Positions 42,432 through 50,530 of a stretch of DNA of 54,498 nt are shown here, piece after piece (positions within the stretch are counted from its first letter, which is position 1; every line of letters begins with the position of its first letter). The position numbers and the translations under genes are program-made. Origin of the DNA: UBA9619 sp964630665 (GTDB lineage Bacteria > Pseudomonadota > Gammaproteobacteria > Arenicellales > UBA868); NCBI GenBank assembly GCA_964630665.1, contig CAZVVN010000014.1:1-54498 (forward strand), in the 5' to 3' direction. Under the pieces are notes generated by a model that did no database searches, had not been told where the DNA came from, and saw only the letters and a list, made by a program, of their open reading frames with translations.

Positions 42432-43061
42432 GTGAAGTTTTATGACTGTCAGACCGCACCCTCACCAAGGCGGGCACGAATTTTTATCGCCGAGAAAGGC
42501 GTGGCTGTCGACACGGTCGAGGTGGACCTCAGGTCCGGCGAACACCTGAAGCCGGAATTTGCGGCCATTAACCCTTACTGCACGGTGCCAGTGCTGGAGC
42601 TAGACGACGGTACCCGCTTGAAAAGCACGGCCGCGATCTGGCACTACCTTGAAGCGCAATTTCCAGAGCCCCGGTTGATGGGTGCGACGCCGACCGACCA
42701 GGGCAGGATCGCTGACCTGCAGTGGCACATTGAGTCTGGTGGTTTTATGGCAATGGGCGAGTACCTGCGCAATTCGGCCCCACCCATGAAGGGCCGAGCT
42801 GTGACCGGCCCAGTAAGCTATCAGCAGATTCCGGAACTTGCTGAACGCGGCAGACAGCGCATTGAGCGTTTTTTGGAAGACGTCGACGACCTGGTCGGTG
42901 ATCAGGCGTTTGTTGCCGGGGACAGTTTTTCCGTTGCCGACATCGATCTGCTCGTGCTGGTCGAATTTGTCGCCTGGCGAAAGCTGGGTCTGCCCGAAGG
43001 CGCAAAAAATGCGCAGCGCTGGTACGACGCGGTCAGTGCCCGGCCGAGCGCAAAACTGTAG
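42432..43061 (+). CDS. Glutathione S-transferase family protein
   Basis: A 209-residue GST. The thioredoxin-like domain begins MKFYDCQTAPSPRRARIFIA, followed by AAINPYCTVPVLELDDG with the cis-proline and LKSTAAIWHYLEAQ with the S-T glutathione site. The C-terminal helical domain contains FVAGDSFSVADIDLLVL, with the S-x-A-D cap. Start is GTG (42432), after the site CGAGGAG. It differs clearly from the GST at 14553. It sits 87 bases after the amidohydrolase gene and 27 before the DMT gene, probably in the same operon. A role in conjugating or dechlorinating an intermediate is conceivable but unproven. Confidence 0.9.
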   Translation: MKFYDCQTAPSPRRARIFIAEKGVAVDTVEVDLRSGEHLKPEFAAINPYCTVPVLELDDGTRLKSTAAIWHYLEAQFPEPRLMGATPTDQGRIADLQWHIESGGFMAMGEYLRNSAPPMKGRAVTGPVSYQQIPELAERGRQRIERFLEDVDDLVGDQAFVAGDSFSVADIDLLVLVEFVAWRKLGLPEGAKNAQRWYDAVSARPSAKL

Positions 43062-43088
43062 AACGAATCGCACTGAGTACGAGTTTTA

Positions 43089-43964
43089 GTGTCGATTCCC
43101 CGCACCCGTCTCAAAGGTGTTTTGCTGACCCTGGTTGGTGTCACAGTTGTCAGTCCAGACAGTCTGCTGATCCGACTGATGCAGACCGACATCTGGACCG
43201 TGCTGTTTTTTCGTGGAGCTCTGGGTGGCGTCGCGCTGTACGTCATTTCACTGTTGCTGGAGCGCCCCACCGGTGTCAGAGGCTTCCAGCGCATGGGATT
43301 GGCCGGTCTTGCCGTGGCCGTATCCTATACGGCTTGCACACTTTGTTTCGTATACGCGGTGACGCACACCACGGTGGCCAACACCCTGGTTATCATGAGT
43401 GTCTCCCCGATACTCGGTGCTTTCCTGAGTCGCATCTTTGTCGGAGAAGATGTTCCTCGGCGAACCTGGCTGGCGGCATTCGTGATCGTCGCCGGGCTGG
43501 TCATTATTTTTCGTGCGAGCCTGGACGGCAGTTCCATCGCCGGTGACCTGGCAGCACTGGGGGCGGCCGTGCTGCTCGCAACCAAGTTCGTGATTGTGCG
43601 GTCCTGCAAAGAGATCAGCATGGTTCCAGCAATCGCGGTAGGCTCGCTGATGACGGGCCTGATCGCTTTGCCTTTTGCTGTGCCGGTGGTTCTGTCATCC
43701 GAGGGCTATATTTATGCTCTGTTACTGGGCCTGGTACTGGTTCCACTGGGTACCTCGATGACGACGCTGGGGCCCCGTTATCTGCTGGTCCCCGAATCCG
43801 GACTGATCATGCTGCTCGAAGTATTGCTGGCCCCCCTCTGGGTCTGGCTGGTCATTCGAGAAATGCCGTCAAGCGAGGCGCTTGCCGGTGGTATCTTGAT
43901 CCTGGGTGCCCTGACGCTGCTGCTGGTAGGGTCGCTGAGAGCGTACCGGCACCCGCGGGTCTGA
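43089..43964 (+). CDS. EamA/DMT-family transporter
   Basis: A 291-residue membrane protein of ten predicted helices, the fourth DMT protein here. The first repeat begins near residue 8 (GVLLTLVGVTVVSPDSLLIR), with the FFRGALGGVALYV loop. The second begins near residue 145 (DGSSIAGDLAALGAAVLLAT). The late LVPESGLIMLLEVLLAPLWV is the helix 9 region. Start is GTG (43089), 27 bases after the GST stop, so it is probably in the amidohydrolase-GST operon. Expected to export or import a small metabolite. Confidence 0.88.
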   Translation: MSIPRTRLKGVLLTLVGVTVVSPDSLLIRLMQTDIWTVLFFRGALGGVALYVISLLLERPTGVRGFQRMGLAGLAVAVSYTACTLCFVYAVTHTTVANTLVIMSVSPILGAFLSRIFVGEDVPRRTWLAAFVIVAGLVIIFRASLDGSSIAGDLAALGAAVLLATKFVIVRSCKEISMVPAIAVGSLMTGLIALPFAVPVVLSSEGYIYALLLGLVLVPLGTSMTTLGPRYLLVPESGLIMLLEVLLAPLWVWLVIREMPSSEALAGGILILGALTLLLVGSLRAYRHPRV

Positions 43965-44014
43965 CAGATGTGGCAGGCGCCCGGTCTAGCGGTGCTTGAG
44001 GGTAAGATAACCAC

Positions 44015-44659
44015 ATGACAATAGACCTCGGCGAGCTGTTGCCGCCAAAGACCGTGATCCCGGTCCTGCAAATCAATTCAGCGGACGAGGCGGTGCCGCT
44101 GGCTGGAGCCCTGATTCAAGGCGGTCTCAGGGTACTTGAGATCACGCTGCGAACGGATGCTGCCGAGCAAAGTGCCAGGAACATCATCCAGGCATTTCCG
44201 GATGCGCTGGTGGGCATCGGCACGGTCCGGGATGCCGTGGGGCTCCAGAAGGCCCTTTCTCTTAATGCAGGGTTTGCCGTCAGCCCCGGCTCGACGCCGG
44301 AGTTGCTGGCCGCGGCAACTGAGTCTGGCCTCCCATTTCTGCCGGGTGTGTCCACTGTTTCCGAGGTGATGACGGCCCGGGCTGCAGGGTTCAAGGCCCA
44401 GAAACTCTTTCCCGCGGCGCACCTCGGTGGGACTGCCATGCTGAAAAGTCTCGGGGCACTGTTCGAAGACGTCAAATTCTGTCCGACCGGTGGGGTGGAC
44501 CGCGATAATCTCGCTGATTACCTGGGGCAGGCCAATGTATTTTCGGTGGGCGGCAGCTGGCTGGCACCGGCTGGCCTGGTGTCCGCTGGCGAATGGCAGG
44601 CTATTGCTGATCTGGCCCGGAGTGCTGTCGAAACCGCGAGCCGTTTTGCCGCCCAGTGA
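44015..44659 (+). CDS. eda: KDPG/KHG aldolase
   Basis: A 214-residue class I aldolase. The Schiff-base lysine is K130 in KAQKLFPAAHLGG, and the catalytic glutamate is E42 in VLEITLRTD. GIGTVRDAVGLQKA and the phosphate segment FCPTGGVDRDNLADY complete the Eda signature. The enzyme cleaves 2-keto-3-deoxy-6-phosphogluconate to pyruvate and glyceraldehyde-3-phosphate, and often 4-hydroxy-2-oxoglutarate too. The length is standard. Its stop overlaps the GTG start of the kinase gene by three bases, giving a coupled pair. About 50 bases after the DMT gene, so read-through is possible. Confidence 0.93.
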   Translation: MTIDLGELLPPKTVIPVLQINSADEAVPLAGALIQGGLRVLEITLRTDAAEQSARNIIQAFPDALVGIGTVRDAVGLQKALSLNAGFAVSPGSTPELLAAATESGLPFLPGVSTVSEVMTARAAGFKAQKLFPAAHLGGTAMLKSLGALFEDVKFCPTGGVDRDNLADYLGQANVFSVGGSWLAPAGLVSAGEWQAIADLARSAVETASRFAAQ

Positions 44660-45606
44660 TCGCCCGGACACAGCGCTTTGCAGCGATCGGCGAGTGCATG
44701 ATCGAACTCCGCGACCGGCAGCGCGGCGGTTTTGACCTCGCGTTTGGCGGTGACAGTGCGAATACCGCGATCTACATTGCCCGCCTGCTACGACACATGC
44801 CGGTCAGTGTTGACTACGTCAGTGCGCTCGGTGACGATCCTTACAGTGATCAGATCATGAGTTTTCTCGAAGGCGAAGGTATCGGTACCCACCTGGTGTG
44901 TCGGCTTGGTGGTCGGCTGCCGGGTCTTTATATCATTCGAACGGATTCGCGGGGCGAGCGAAGATTTTACTACTACCGAGACCAGGCTGCCGTGCGGGAG
45001 TTGTTCTCCGCTGGCGGTGACCAGATCCATACAGCCCTGGAGGAGTACGACTGGCTCTACCTGACCGGCATTACGCTGTCAGTCCTGCAGGCGGAAGAGC
45101 AGATCGAAAAACTCATCGAAACGCTTGCCAGGGCGCGAGCAAAGGGAGGTCGGGTGGCCTTCGACAGCAACTATCGGCCTGTCGGCTGGGCTTCCGCTGA
45201 GTCTGCCCGTGCCATTTTCCGCGATATTCTGGGTTACATCGACGTGGCTCTGGTCACACTGGATGACGAGCAGGCCCTGTTCGGCGATGACGATGACGCG
45301 AGCTGTGCGGGTCGCTTGCATGCCATGGGTGTCGCTGAAGTGGTGGTCAAACTGGGAGCGAGCGGCTGCTTTGTTTCAGCCGAGCGCGTGCAACGGCACA
45401 TCTCGGGAATTCCCAATCCCAGCCCGGTGGACACCACCGCCGCAGGGGATGCCTTCAACGCAGCGTATCTGGCCTCCCGGCTTATCGGTGGGGACCCGAA
45501 TGCTGCTGCACAACGCGGAAACGAACTGGCGGCTGAAGTGATCCGCCACCGTGGCGCGGTCATAGCGACTGACGACATGCCGGATGCTTTTGAGCCACCC
45601 GAATAG
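44656..45606 (+). CDS. kdgK: 2-keto-3-deoxygluconate kinase-like PfkB sugar kinase
   Basis: A 316-residue PfkB-family kinase. The N-terminal motif is LAFGGDSANTAIYIAR (about residues 28-43), and the ATP and catalytic site is SPVDTTAAGDAFNAAYL, with the catalytic aspartate D265. The middle includes FDSNYRPVGWASAES and VVVKLGASGCFVS, both standard. Coupling with the KDPG aldolase gene (GTGA overlap) makes 2-keto-3-deoxygluconate the most likely substrate, phosphorylated to KDPG. Start GTG at 44656. It is convergent with the YciI gene, with 32 bases between. Confidence 0.9.
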   Translation: MIARTQRFAAIGECMIELRDRQRGGFDLAFGGDSANTAIYIARLLRHMPVSVDYVSALGDDPYSDQIMSFLEGEGIGTHLVCRLGGRLPGLYIIRTDSRGERRFYYYRDQAAVRELFSAGGDQIHTALEEYDWLYLTGITLSVLQAEEQIEKLIETLARARAKGGRVAFDSNYRPVGWASAESARAIFRDILGYIDVALVTLDDEQALFGDDDDASCAGRLHAMGVAEVVVKLGASGCFVSAERVQRHISGIPNPSPVDTTAAGDAFNAAYLASRLIGGDPNAAAQRGNELAAEVIRHRGAVIATDDMPDAFEPPE

Positions 45607-45638
45607 GCGAACAGGGCACCCGTTCGAGTGCGACTTGA

Positions 45639-45923
45639 TCAGCCTCGGCGCTTGACGAAAGGTTGCATCCTGATCGATGCTTTGTCCCAGACGTTCAGTT
45701 TATAGAATGGATCGCCCTGGTTGAAACGCTCGGCTTCGGAGCGGTTCTCAACGTCGACGATAATCAGGCTGCCGGCTGGAGTCGTACCGTCATCAGCAGT
45801 AACGGGACCGGCGAGTACGATCTTGGTGGTAGTGGTGTCCAGATACTCCCGGTGAGCATCATAGTTGGCAAGTCGAATCGGCAATCCCTCGTCGCGGTCG
45901 AGGCAATGTATCGCGTATAGCAT
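45639..45923 (-). CDS. YciI-family protein
   Basis: A 94-residue YciI-like protein. The opening MLYAIHCLDRDEGLPIRLAN and the conserved GDPFYKLNVWDKASI near the end, with its aspartate-proline pair, are typical of the family. These small dimeric alpha/beta proteins resemble EthD and muconolactone isomerase folds; some act as dehalogenases or lactone isomerases but most have no known reaction. A weak ribosome site precedes the ATG. It shares its strand with the 47-residue basic protein gene upstream, 34 bases away, so the two may be co-transcribed. Confidence 0.88.
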   Translation of the reverse strand: MLYAIHCLDRDEGLPIRLANYDAHREYLDTTTTKIVLAGPVTADDGTTPAGSLIIVDVENRSEAERFNQGDPFYKLNVWDKASIRMQPFVKRRG

Positions 45924-45957
45924 AGGGCTGTGTTCCAGTTGGTTGGTAGTCGGAGCT

Positions 45958-46101
45958 CTAGGCCTTTCCCGCGGGCGTTGAGTCAGAAGACCTCAGGACC
46001 GCCTCATTCTCCTTGATCTGCTTCTGCCGTTTAGCCGCATTGCGGCTGTTGACCGGTCGTATTTTGTTCATCACTTTGCCCTTTTTCACTCTGTTTCCCA
46101 T
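45958..46101 (-). CDS. Small basic protein (47 residues)
   Basis: A short gene with a strong ribosome site (AAGGAG, seven bases before the ATG at 46101). The 47 residues start MGNRVKKGKVMNKIRPVNSR and continue with NAAKRQKQIKENE. There are about twelve Lys and Arg residues, clustered in the first 32, and few hydrophobics, so it is a soluble, strongly basic protein. I do not recognise a family. A promoter with TTGAGA and TATTAT boxes lies 42 bases upstream. The make-up suggests binding to nucleic acid or ribosome, but this is inference from charge only. The YciI gene follows on the same strand. Confidence 0.65.
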   Translation of the reverse strand: MGNRVKKGKVMNKIRPVNSRNAAKRQKQIKENEAVLRSSDSTPAGKA

Positions 46102-46142
46102 ACGCTACTCCTTGCTATGTTTACCGTCAGGACCTGGATTCT

Positions 46143-46170
46143 ATAATAGACGCGTTTGGTCATATCTCAA
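46143..46170 (-). promoter_or_regulatory. Sigma-70-type promoter for the small basic protein
   Basis: Read on the reverse strand, TTGAGA (46170-46165) is followed after 16 bases by TATTAT (46148-46143), close to the -35 and -10 consensus. The -10 box lies about 42 bases before the ATG of the 47-residue protein. The surrounding 200 bases are AT-rich compared with coding regions. Confidence 0.55.
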
Positions 46171-46478
46171 TTAATCTCCGGGTGTGTCCCATACGCGCGA
46201 ACGAGAATAGAGTGACACTCCGGGATTTTTGCAGATTAGCTGAAAACTTTCCCAATTCTTGTGTTGAATTGATCTGGATCTCTGAAGTCATGTGAGAATC
46301 AGGAAATACTGTGTCGCGTATCCGGCCTATTGACGTGATCCATGCTGATCATGGGTGGCGTTTGAGCAGCTGCGCTAAACTGTTTGATCTGCTGCTTGTG
46401 ACGCAACCACCGTATAACAGGATGAAAGATAAGCTTGCTAACAACGGCTGTCGTGCCCATTAAGGGGATGAGATCGGT
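46171..46478. other. 308-base AT-rich noncoding region
   Basis: This lies between the divergent small basic protein and small membrane protein genes. I see no supported gene. A TATAAC at about 46419 is preceded by TTGATC, but the spacing (23 bases) is too long for a standard promoter. Confidence 0.45.
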
Positions 46479-46679
46479 ATGAACGAGGAGTTAATTTTCA
46501 GTCTGCTGCTCGGCCTAATCATGTTTGCGGTCGCCGTGATGGCGTTCTGGCGCGGGTTGATCCACTGGAAACGCGGTGGTGGAATCAAGGACAAGGTACT
46601 GATGATGGTGATGTTTGTGGTTTCGGCCTTTGCAACGGTTTCGTTCTGGACATGGGTGATAGATCTCTCGTCAGGGTAA
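46479..46679 (+). CDS. Small membrane protein with two helices
   Basis: A 66-residue protein starting at ATG 46479, with a purine-rich site (AAGGGGATGAG) upstream. Two predicted helices, FSLLLGLIMFAVAVMAFW (about residues 7-24) and VLMMVMFVVSAFATVSFWTW (about 40-59), are separated by a basic loop, HWKRGGGIKDK, so the loop probably faces the cytoplasm. I do not recognise the family. It is convergent with the methyltransferase gene, 80 bases away. Its clear topology argues that it is a real gene. Confidence 0.6.
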   Translation: MNEELIFSLLLGLIMFAVAVMAFWRGLIHWKRGGGIKDKVLMMVMFVVSAFATVSFWTWVIDLSSG

Positions 46680-46759
46680 CCTGACATCACAGTTCTGATC
46701 CTGTTTGTGGTGTGTTCACTGAGCGGGTTGGAACAGCGTCGCTGTGGTTTGCTTTTACT

Positions 46760-47605
46760 CTAGGGGCCTTTCTGGGCGAGGAAACGCCCGCCGCCGAGTT
46801 CTCCGGAGTTGTAAAGGCCGACAAAGAAGCTGTATGCACGGTCCCATTTCTCAAAATGCGCCTGACCGAAACTGGCGACAGTCTGGTCCTTGAGACTACG
46901 GTACATGGCCAGGCGCTTGACCAGAATCTCAGCCCACGATTCACTTAAATCCTCGATGTTCTTGACGATGCAGCCGCTTGAATTCAGCAGATCGCGGTAG
47001 CCTTCCAGAGTGTTCAGTTCGGTAAACGCCATCTCTTGTTGCAGACGTTCTCTCACCGGCGCCGTCATACCGGCTCTGGCAAGGATGTCTGTAAATGCAA
47101 TACTGCCGCCTGGTTTGAGAACACGGGCACACTCGATCACAAGCCGGGGCTTATCCGGAATGTGGCCAAACGCCTCCTGTGCGATGAGCGAATCAAATGC
47201 ATCGTCAGGCAGGGCACTGGCGAGAGCGTTGGTGCAGTGAAAAGAGACCTTCTTTTCGAGTCCGACCCGCTCGGTCAGACGGCGGGCACCGTCGATTCGG
47301 TTCTGGTTCATGTCAATGCCGGTGACCTGGCAGCCATAGTGGTGGGCAAGGTACCGGGCAGGACCGCCCAGTCCACAACACACGTCGAGGACGTGATCTG
47401 ATTTTCCGATGTCCGCCAGATGTGCCAGCGCATCGGTTGCCGCAAGGCCGCCAAAATGATCCTGGTCGTAGTCCTGCAGGATGCCCTGGTCAAGGGATGA
47501 CAGGTCGAAACCGTCCTGCGCCAGTTTGTCCAGAACCTGCCCTTCACTGATCGGGTGAGTATCGTAGAACTCGGTCACGAAATCGAGATGGGTGTTCTGT
47601 GTCAT
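46760..47605 (-). CDS. Class I SAM-dependent methyltransferase
   Basis: A 281-residue methyltransferase of the small-molecule N- or O-methyl type. Motif I is VLDVCCGLGGPARYLAHHYG (about residues 72-91), strand 2 ends in VTGIDMNQNRIDGA, and the adenine loop is in DDAFDSLIAQEAFGHIPDKP. The segment ARVLKPGGSIAFTDILARAG is motif III. The N-terminus with FYDTHPISEGQVLDKL resembles glycine/sarcosine and phosphoethanolamine-type enzymes. I chose the ATG at 47605; the frame runs further upstream to 47698 without support. A GreA/B-family gene lies 39 bases upstream on the same strand. Substrate not identified. Confidence 0.87.
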   Translation of the reverse strand: MTQNTHLDFVTEFYDTHPISEGQVLDKLAQDGFDLSSLDQGILQDYDQDHFGGLAATDALAHLADIGKSDHVLDVCCGLGGPARYLAHHYGCQVTGIDMNQNRIDGARRLTERVGLEKKVSFHCTNALASALPDDAFDSLIAQEAFGHIPDKPRLVIECARVLKPGGSIAFTDILARAGMTAPVRERLQQEMAFTELNTLEGYRDLLNSSGCIVKNIEDLSESWAEILVKRLAMYRSLKDQTVASFGQAHFEKWDRAYSFFVGLYNSGELGGGRFLAQKGP

Positions 47606-47643
47606 GACGGATACCGTTTTAAGGACAGTGCGCAGGGCCGATC

Positions 47644-48135
47644 TTAGGCCGAGATCTCGACGACCTCGAGCCCGATGTCTGTTTCCCCGCGCGACCACAC
47701 CACGTGGTCTCCGACTTGGCAGCCTGTCAGGAGCCTCGCCACGGGGCTCGCCCAGCTGACTCTGTCGCGATCCAGATCGGTCTCGTCTTCTCCGACCAGT
47801 GTGAAATGATATTCCTGCCCCGCCTTATCCACAAGCTTTACCGAGACACCGAATTCGACCTTTTCCGGCGAAGCGGGGGGCGTCAGCGGTTTGGCACGGC
47901 GTAGGCGCTCCTGTAGATACCGCAGGTCACGCTGAGTTGTGGCAATTCGGGATTTGAGGTCGATCGATTCTCCGCCTTTGAGTGCAACGACTTCGTTCTG
48001 CAGTTGCCGAACTCGCACCTGGAGACCGGAAAGACCCTCGAGCGTAATATAGTTGGGCAAATCGCTGTGCTGACGCTCCGGCAGTTCGTCGGCAACCTCG
48101 TCCCCATCGGGTTCTCTGACAAAAGCTCTGCTCAT
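47644..48135 (-). CDS. GreA/GreB-family transcription factor
   Basis: A 163-residue protein with the two-part Gre layout. Residues about 30-85 are a charged coiled coil (LSGLQVRVRQLQNEVVALKG, then IATTQRDLRYLQERLRR). Residues 93-163 are the FKBP-like C-terminal domain, with VKLVDKAGQEYHFTLVGEDE, followed by SWASPVARLLTGCQVGD and ending VVEISA. GreA and GreB rescue backtracked RNA polymerase by inserting the coiled-coil tip into the secondary channel. Acidic residues expected at the tip are not obvious, so it could be a Gre-like factor (Rnk or DksA-type role) instead. No strong ribosome site. Confidence 0.83.
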   Translation of the reverse strand: MSRAFVREPDGDEVADELPERQHSDLPNYITLEGLSGLQVRVRQLQNEVVALKGGESIDLKSRIATTQRDLRYLQERLRRAKPLTPPASPEKVEFGVSVKLVDKAGQEYHFTLVGEDETDLDRDRVSWASPVARLLTGCQVGDHVVWSRGETDIGLEVVEISA

Positions 48136-48267
48136 TGGCGGGCTGTCCCAGATTGGTTAGTGCGGTGTATCTGACTCATACAGTGCTCTTACGTTAGACC
48201 GGAGACCTGAAGATTTGTATCTCAAAGTGATTCCAGCCAACGCCCGGTAGCGCTACCATACCCAGGA

Positions 48268-49416
48268 ATGACCGATTCTTCAAAGTTTCCCTTCGATACC
48301 GAGGAGATCGCTGCGGTGATTGCTGACTGGGCGCGCATCGAAAGCCCGAGCTATGATCCTGAGGCCGTCAACCGGATGATGGATGTGGCCTGTGGGAGCA
48401 TGCGCGGTCTGGGGGCCGACATCGAACGGGTTCCAGGACAGGATGGCTACGGGGATGTGCTCAAGGCACGATTCAACTGGGGCAGTGGGCCCGGCATCTT
48501 GGTGCTGGGGCATCTGGACACGGTGCACCTGGTTGGCACGCTGGAGAGTTCCCTGCCAGTTCGGCGTGAGGGTGACAGGTTATATGGCCCGGGCGTCATG
48601 GACATGAAAGGTGGCATGTACCTGTCGATTCACGCTTTGGGGCACCTGTTGGCCGAACAGGGTCCTCTGTCGCTTCCCGTAACGTTCATGTTTATTCCGG
48701 ACGAGGAAATCGGCAGTCCTTCGACCCGGCTGCTGATCGAAAACGAAGCCCGGCAAAGCCGCTGGGTACTGGTACCGGAGCCGGCCCATGACGGGAAACT
48801 GGTGACCGGCCGGCACGCTTTCCTACGGTACACCATCAAGACCTTGGGCACAGCACAGCACGCCGGCGTGGCGCACGGTGTGGGCCGAAGTGCAATCAGT
48901 GCCATGGCCCAGTTGATCACGGAAGTTGAAAGTTTCTCCGACATCGACGCCGAGATCACCTACCGGGTAGGGGTCGTCAACGGAGGGGATTTCGTCAATG
49001 TTGTGCCTACCGAATGCCAGGCACAGGTGCTCTGTGTGGCGCCCACGGCCGAAGCTTTCGATAGCGTGTCGCAGCGCATGATGTCACTGGTGTCCCCTGA
49101 CCCCAAGATCCGGGTTGAAGTGCAAGCCGGCCCGGTCCGACCCTTGTTCCAGCCCTTGGAAGGCACACTGGCGCTGTACCAGGTCGCCCAGCAGGTCGCC
49201 GGTCAACTCGGGCTGAGTCTTGACCACGGCCAGTTCGGTGGCGGCAGTGATGGCAATTTCAGCGGTTCGCTTGGCGTGCCGACCCTGGACGGATTGGGGG
49301 TGCACGGCAAAGGACTGCACACTAAAGGCGAACATCTGTTCGTCTCATCGCTGGTGCCGAGGGCCAGATTGCTGGCCGGGATCTACACCGCGTTGTCAGA
49401 TCTTGCGGATCAGTAA
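48268..49416 (+). CDS. M20 metallopeptidase, glutamate carboxypeptidase-like
   Basis: A 382-residue di-zinc peptidase. The metal site is H82 and D84 in LVLGHLDTVHLVGT, D112 in GVMDMKGGMY, the catalytic and ligand glutamates E146 and E147 in IPDEEIGSPS, E171 in VPEPAHDG, and the C-terminal histidine in GLHTKGEHLFVS. The dimerisation domain (about residues 180-290) holds H198 in LGTAQHAGV. This layout matches bacterial carboxypeptidase G2-type enzymes that remove glutamate from folates or peptides, and related aminoacylases. It has no signal peptide, so it is probably cytoplasmic. The site CCAGGA is close to the ATG. It is divergent from the GreA/B gene. Confidence 0.9.
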   Translation: MTDSSKFPFDTEEIAAVIADWARIESPSYDPEAVNRMMDVACGSMRGLGADIERVPGQDGYGDVLKARFNWGSGPGILVLGHLDTVHLVGTLESSLPVRREGDRLYGPGVMDMKGGMYLSIHALGHLLAEQGPLSLPVTFMFIPDEEIGSPSTRLLIENEARQSRWVLVPEPAHDGKLVTGRHAFLRYTIKTLGTAQHAGVAHGVGRSAISAMAQLITEVESFSDIDAEITYRVGVVNGGDFVNVVPTECQAQVLCVAPTAEAFDSVSQRMMSLVSPDPKIRVEVQAGPVRPLFQPLEGTLALYQVAQQVAGQLGLSLDHGQFGGGSDGNFSGSLGVPTLDGLGVHGKGLHTKGEHLFVSSLVPRARLLAGIYTALSDLADQ

Positions 49417-49564
49417 CGTTGAGATCGTGGGGGGATTCTTTTCAACCAGCGATTCCGCCGTGACCGGAGTTTATGCGGTGGCAAGGCCCAGCATAACCTG
49501 TTTGCTGAGCGCTGGAGCCCTCTGTTAAGCTGAGATCGTAACAGACCCGCTCATCCCGCTCCTC

Positions 49565-50461
49565 ATGACAGAACTGACCCGGCAACAACAGGAATTTTTC
49601 TGGCAGAACGGCTACCTGGTTGTTGAGAATGCCGTATCGCCGGAACTGCTCAGCGAACTTCAAAGCGTGTTTCAGGGTTGGGTCGAGGAGAGCCGTCAGC
49701 ATGATGCCAACTGGGGCCAGACCATCAATGGCAGGCCTCGTTTCGATCTCGAGCCCGGGCACAGCGTTACGGCCCCGCGGCTGCGCCGGGTGAACGCCCC
49801 GGTCGAAGTTTCGCCGGCCTATTTCAAGGCCATGGCCGAAAGTCCGATGACCGATTTCGTCTCAGCGCTAATCGGCCCGGACGTCAAGCTTCACCACACC
49901 AAGATCAATTCAAAACAGCCCGGTGGTAAAACCATCGTCAAGTGGCACCAGGACTTCCCCTTCACGCCTCACAGCAACGACAGTGTTGTAACCGCCCTGC
50001 TGATGGTAGACGAGGTGACTGAAGATAATGGCCCGCTGGAGGTTCTCCCTGGCTCGCACACCGGGGCGATTCACGGGTTGTGGCACGGAGGTGAATTCAC
50101 CGGGGCGATCGACGATGAGACCGCTGCAGAATGCGCCTCGGAGGCTGTTGTCTGTACCGGGTCTGCGGGTTCGGTCTGCCTGATGCACACACGGCTGTTG
50201 CACGGTTCGGCCGCAAACCGGTCAATGGAGCCCCGCACGCTGTTCATCTCGGTGTATTCTGCTGCTGACGCCGTACCGGTATCACCGAACCCGATGCCGA
50301 ATCGCTATGAGGGTCTGATTGTCCGGGGCCGCAAGACCGGCCGTGTCCGGTCAATCGACTTTGAAATGGAGCTGCCGGAACTTCCCGCCACGGCGTCGTT
50401 TTTCGACCAACAGGCCAAACACAACGAGAGCGACAGTCCAACCGACCCGGCCAGCAGTTGA
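49565..50461 (+). CDS. Phytanoyl-CoA dioxygenase (PhyH)-family protein
   Basis: A 298-residue Fe(II)/2-oxoglutarate oxygenase. Iron ligands are H128 and D130 in VKWHQDFPFTPHS and H213 in TRLLHGSAANRS; R224 (SMEPRTLFIS) would bind 2-oxoglutarate. LEVLPGSHTGAIHG is the conserved segment after the jelly roll starts. The opening FFWQNGYLVVENAVSPELL is typical of PhyH proteins. These act on acyl-CoAs, quinolones, ectoine or many other small molecules, so the substrate is not set. It is convergent with another PhyH gene, only about 70 bases away. Confidence 0.92.
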   Translation: MTELTRQQQEFFWQNGYLVVENAVSPELLSELQSVFQGWVEESRQHDANWGQTINGRPRFDLEPGHSVTAPRLRRVNAPVEVSPAYFKAMAESPMTDFVSALIGPDVKLHHTKINSKQPGGKTIVKWHQDFPFTPHSNDSVVTALLMVDEVTEDNGPLEVLPGSHTGAIHGLWHGGEFTGAIDDETAAECASEAVVCTGSAGSVCLMHTRLLHGSAANRSMEPRTLFISVYSAADAVPVSPNPMPNRYEGLIVRGRKTGRVRSIDFEMELPELPATASFFDQQAKHNESDSPTDPASS

Positions 50462-50530
50462 CTCGCTTCGCCCTGGGATATCGTTGCTCGGGCAGAACCG
50501 GGAGGAATTCCGTTCAGTCACCATCAGGCC

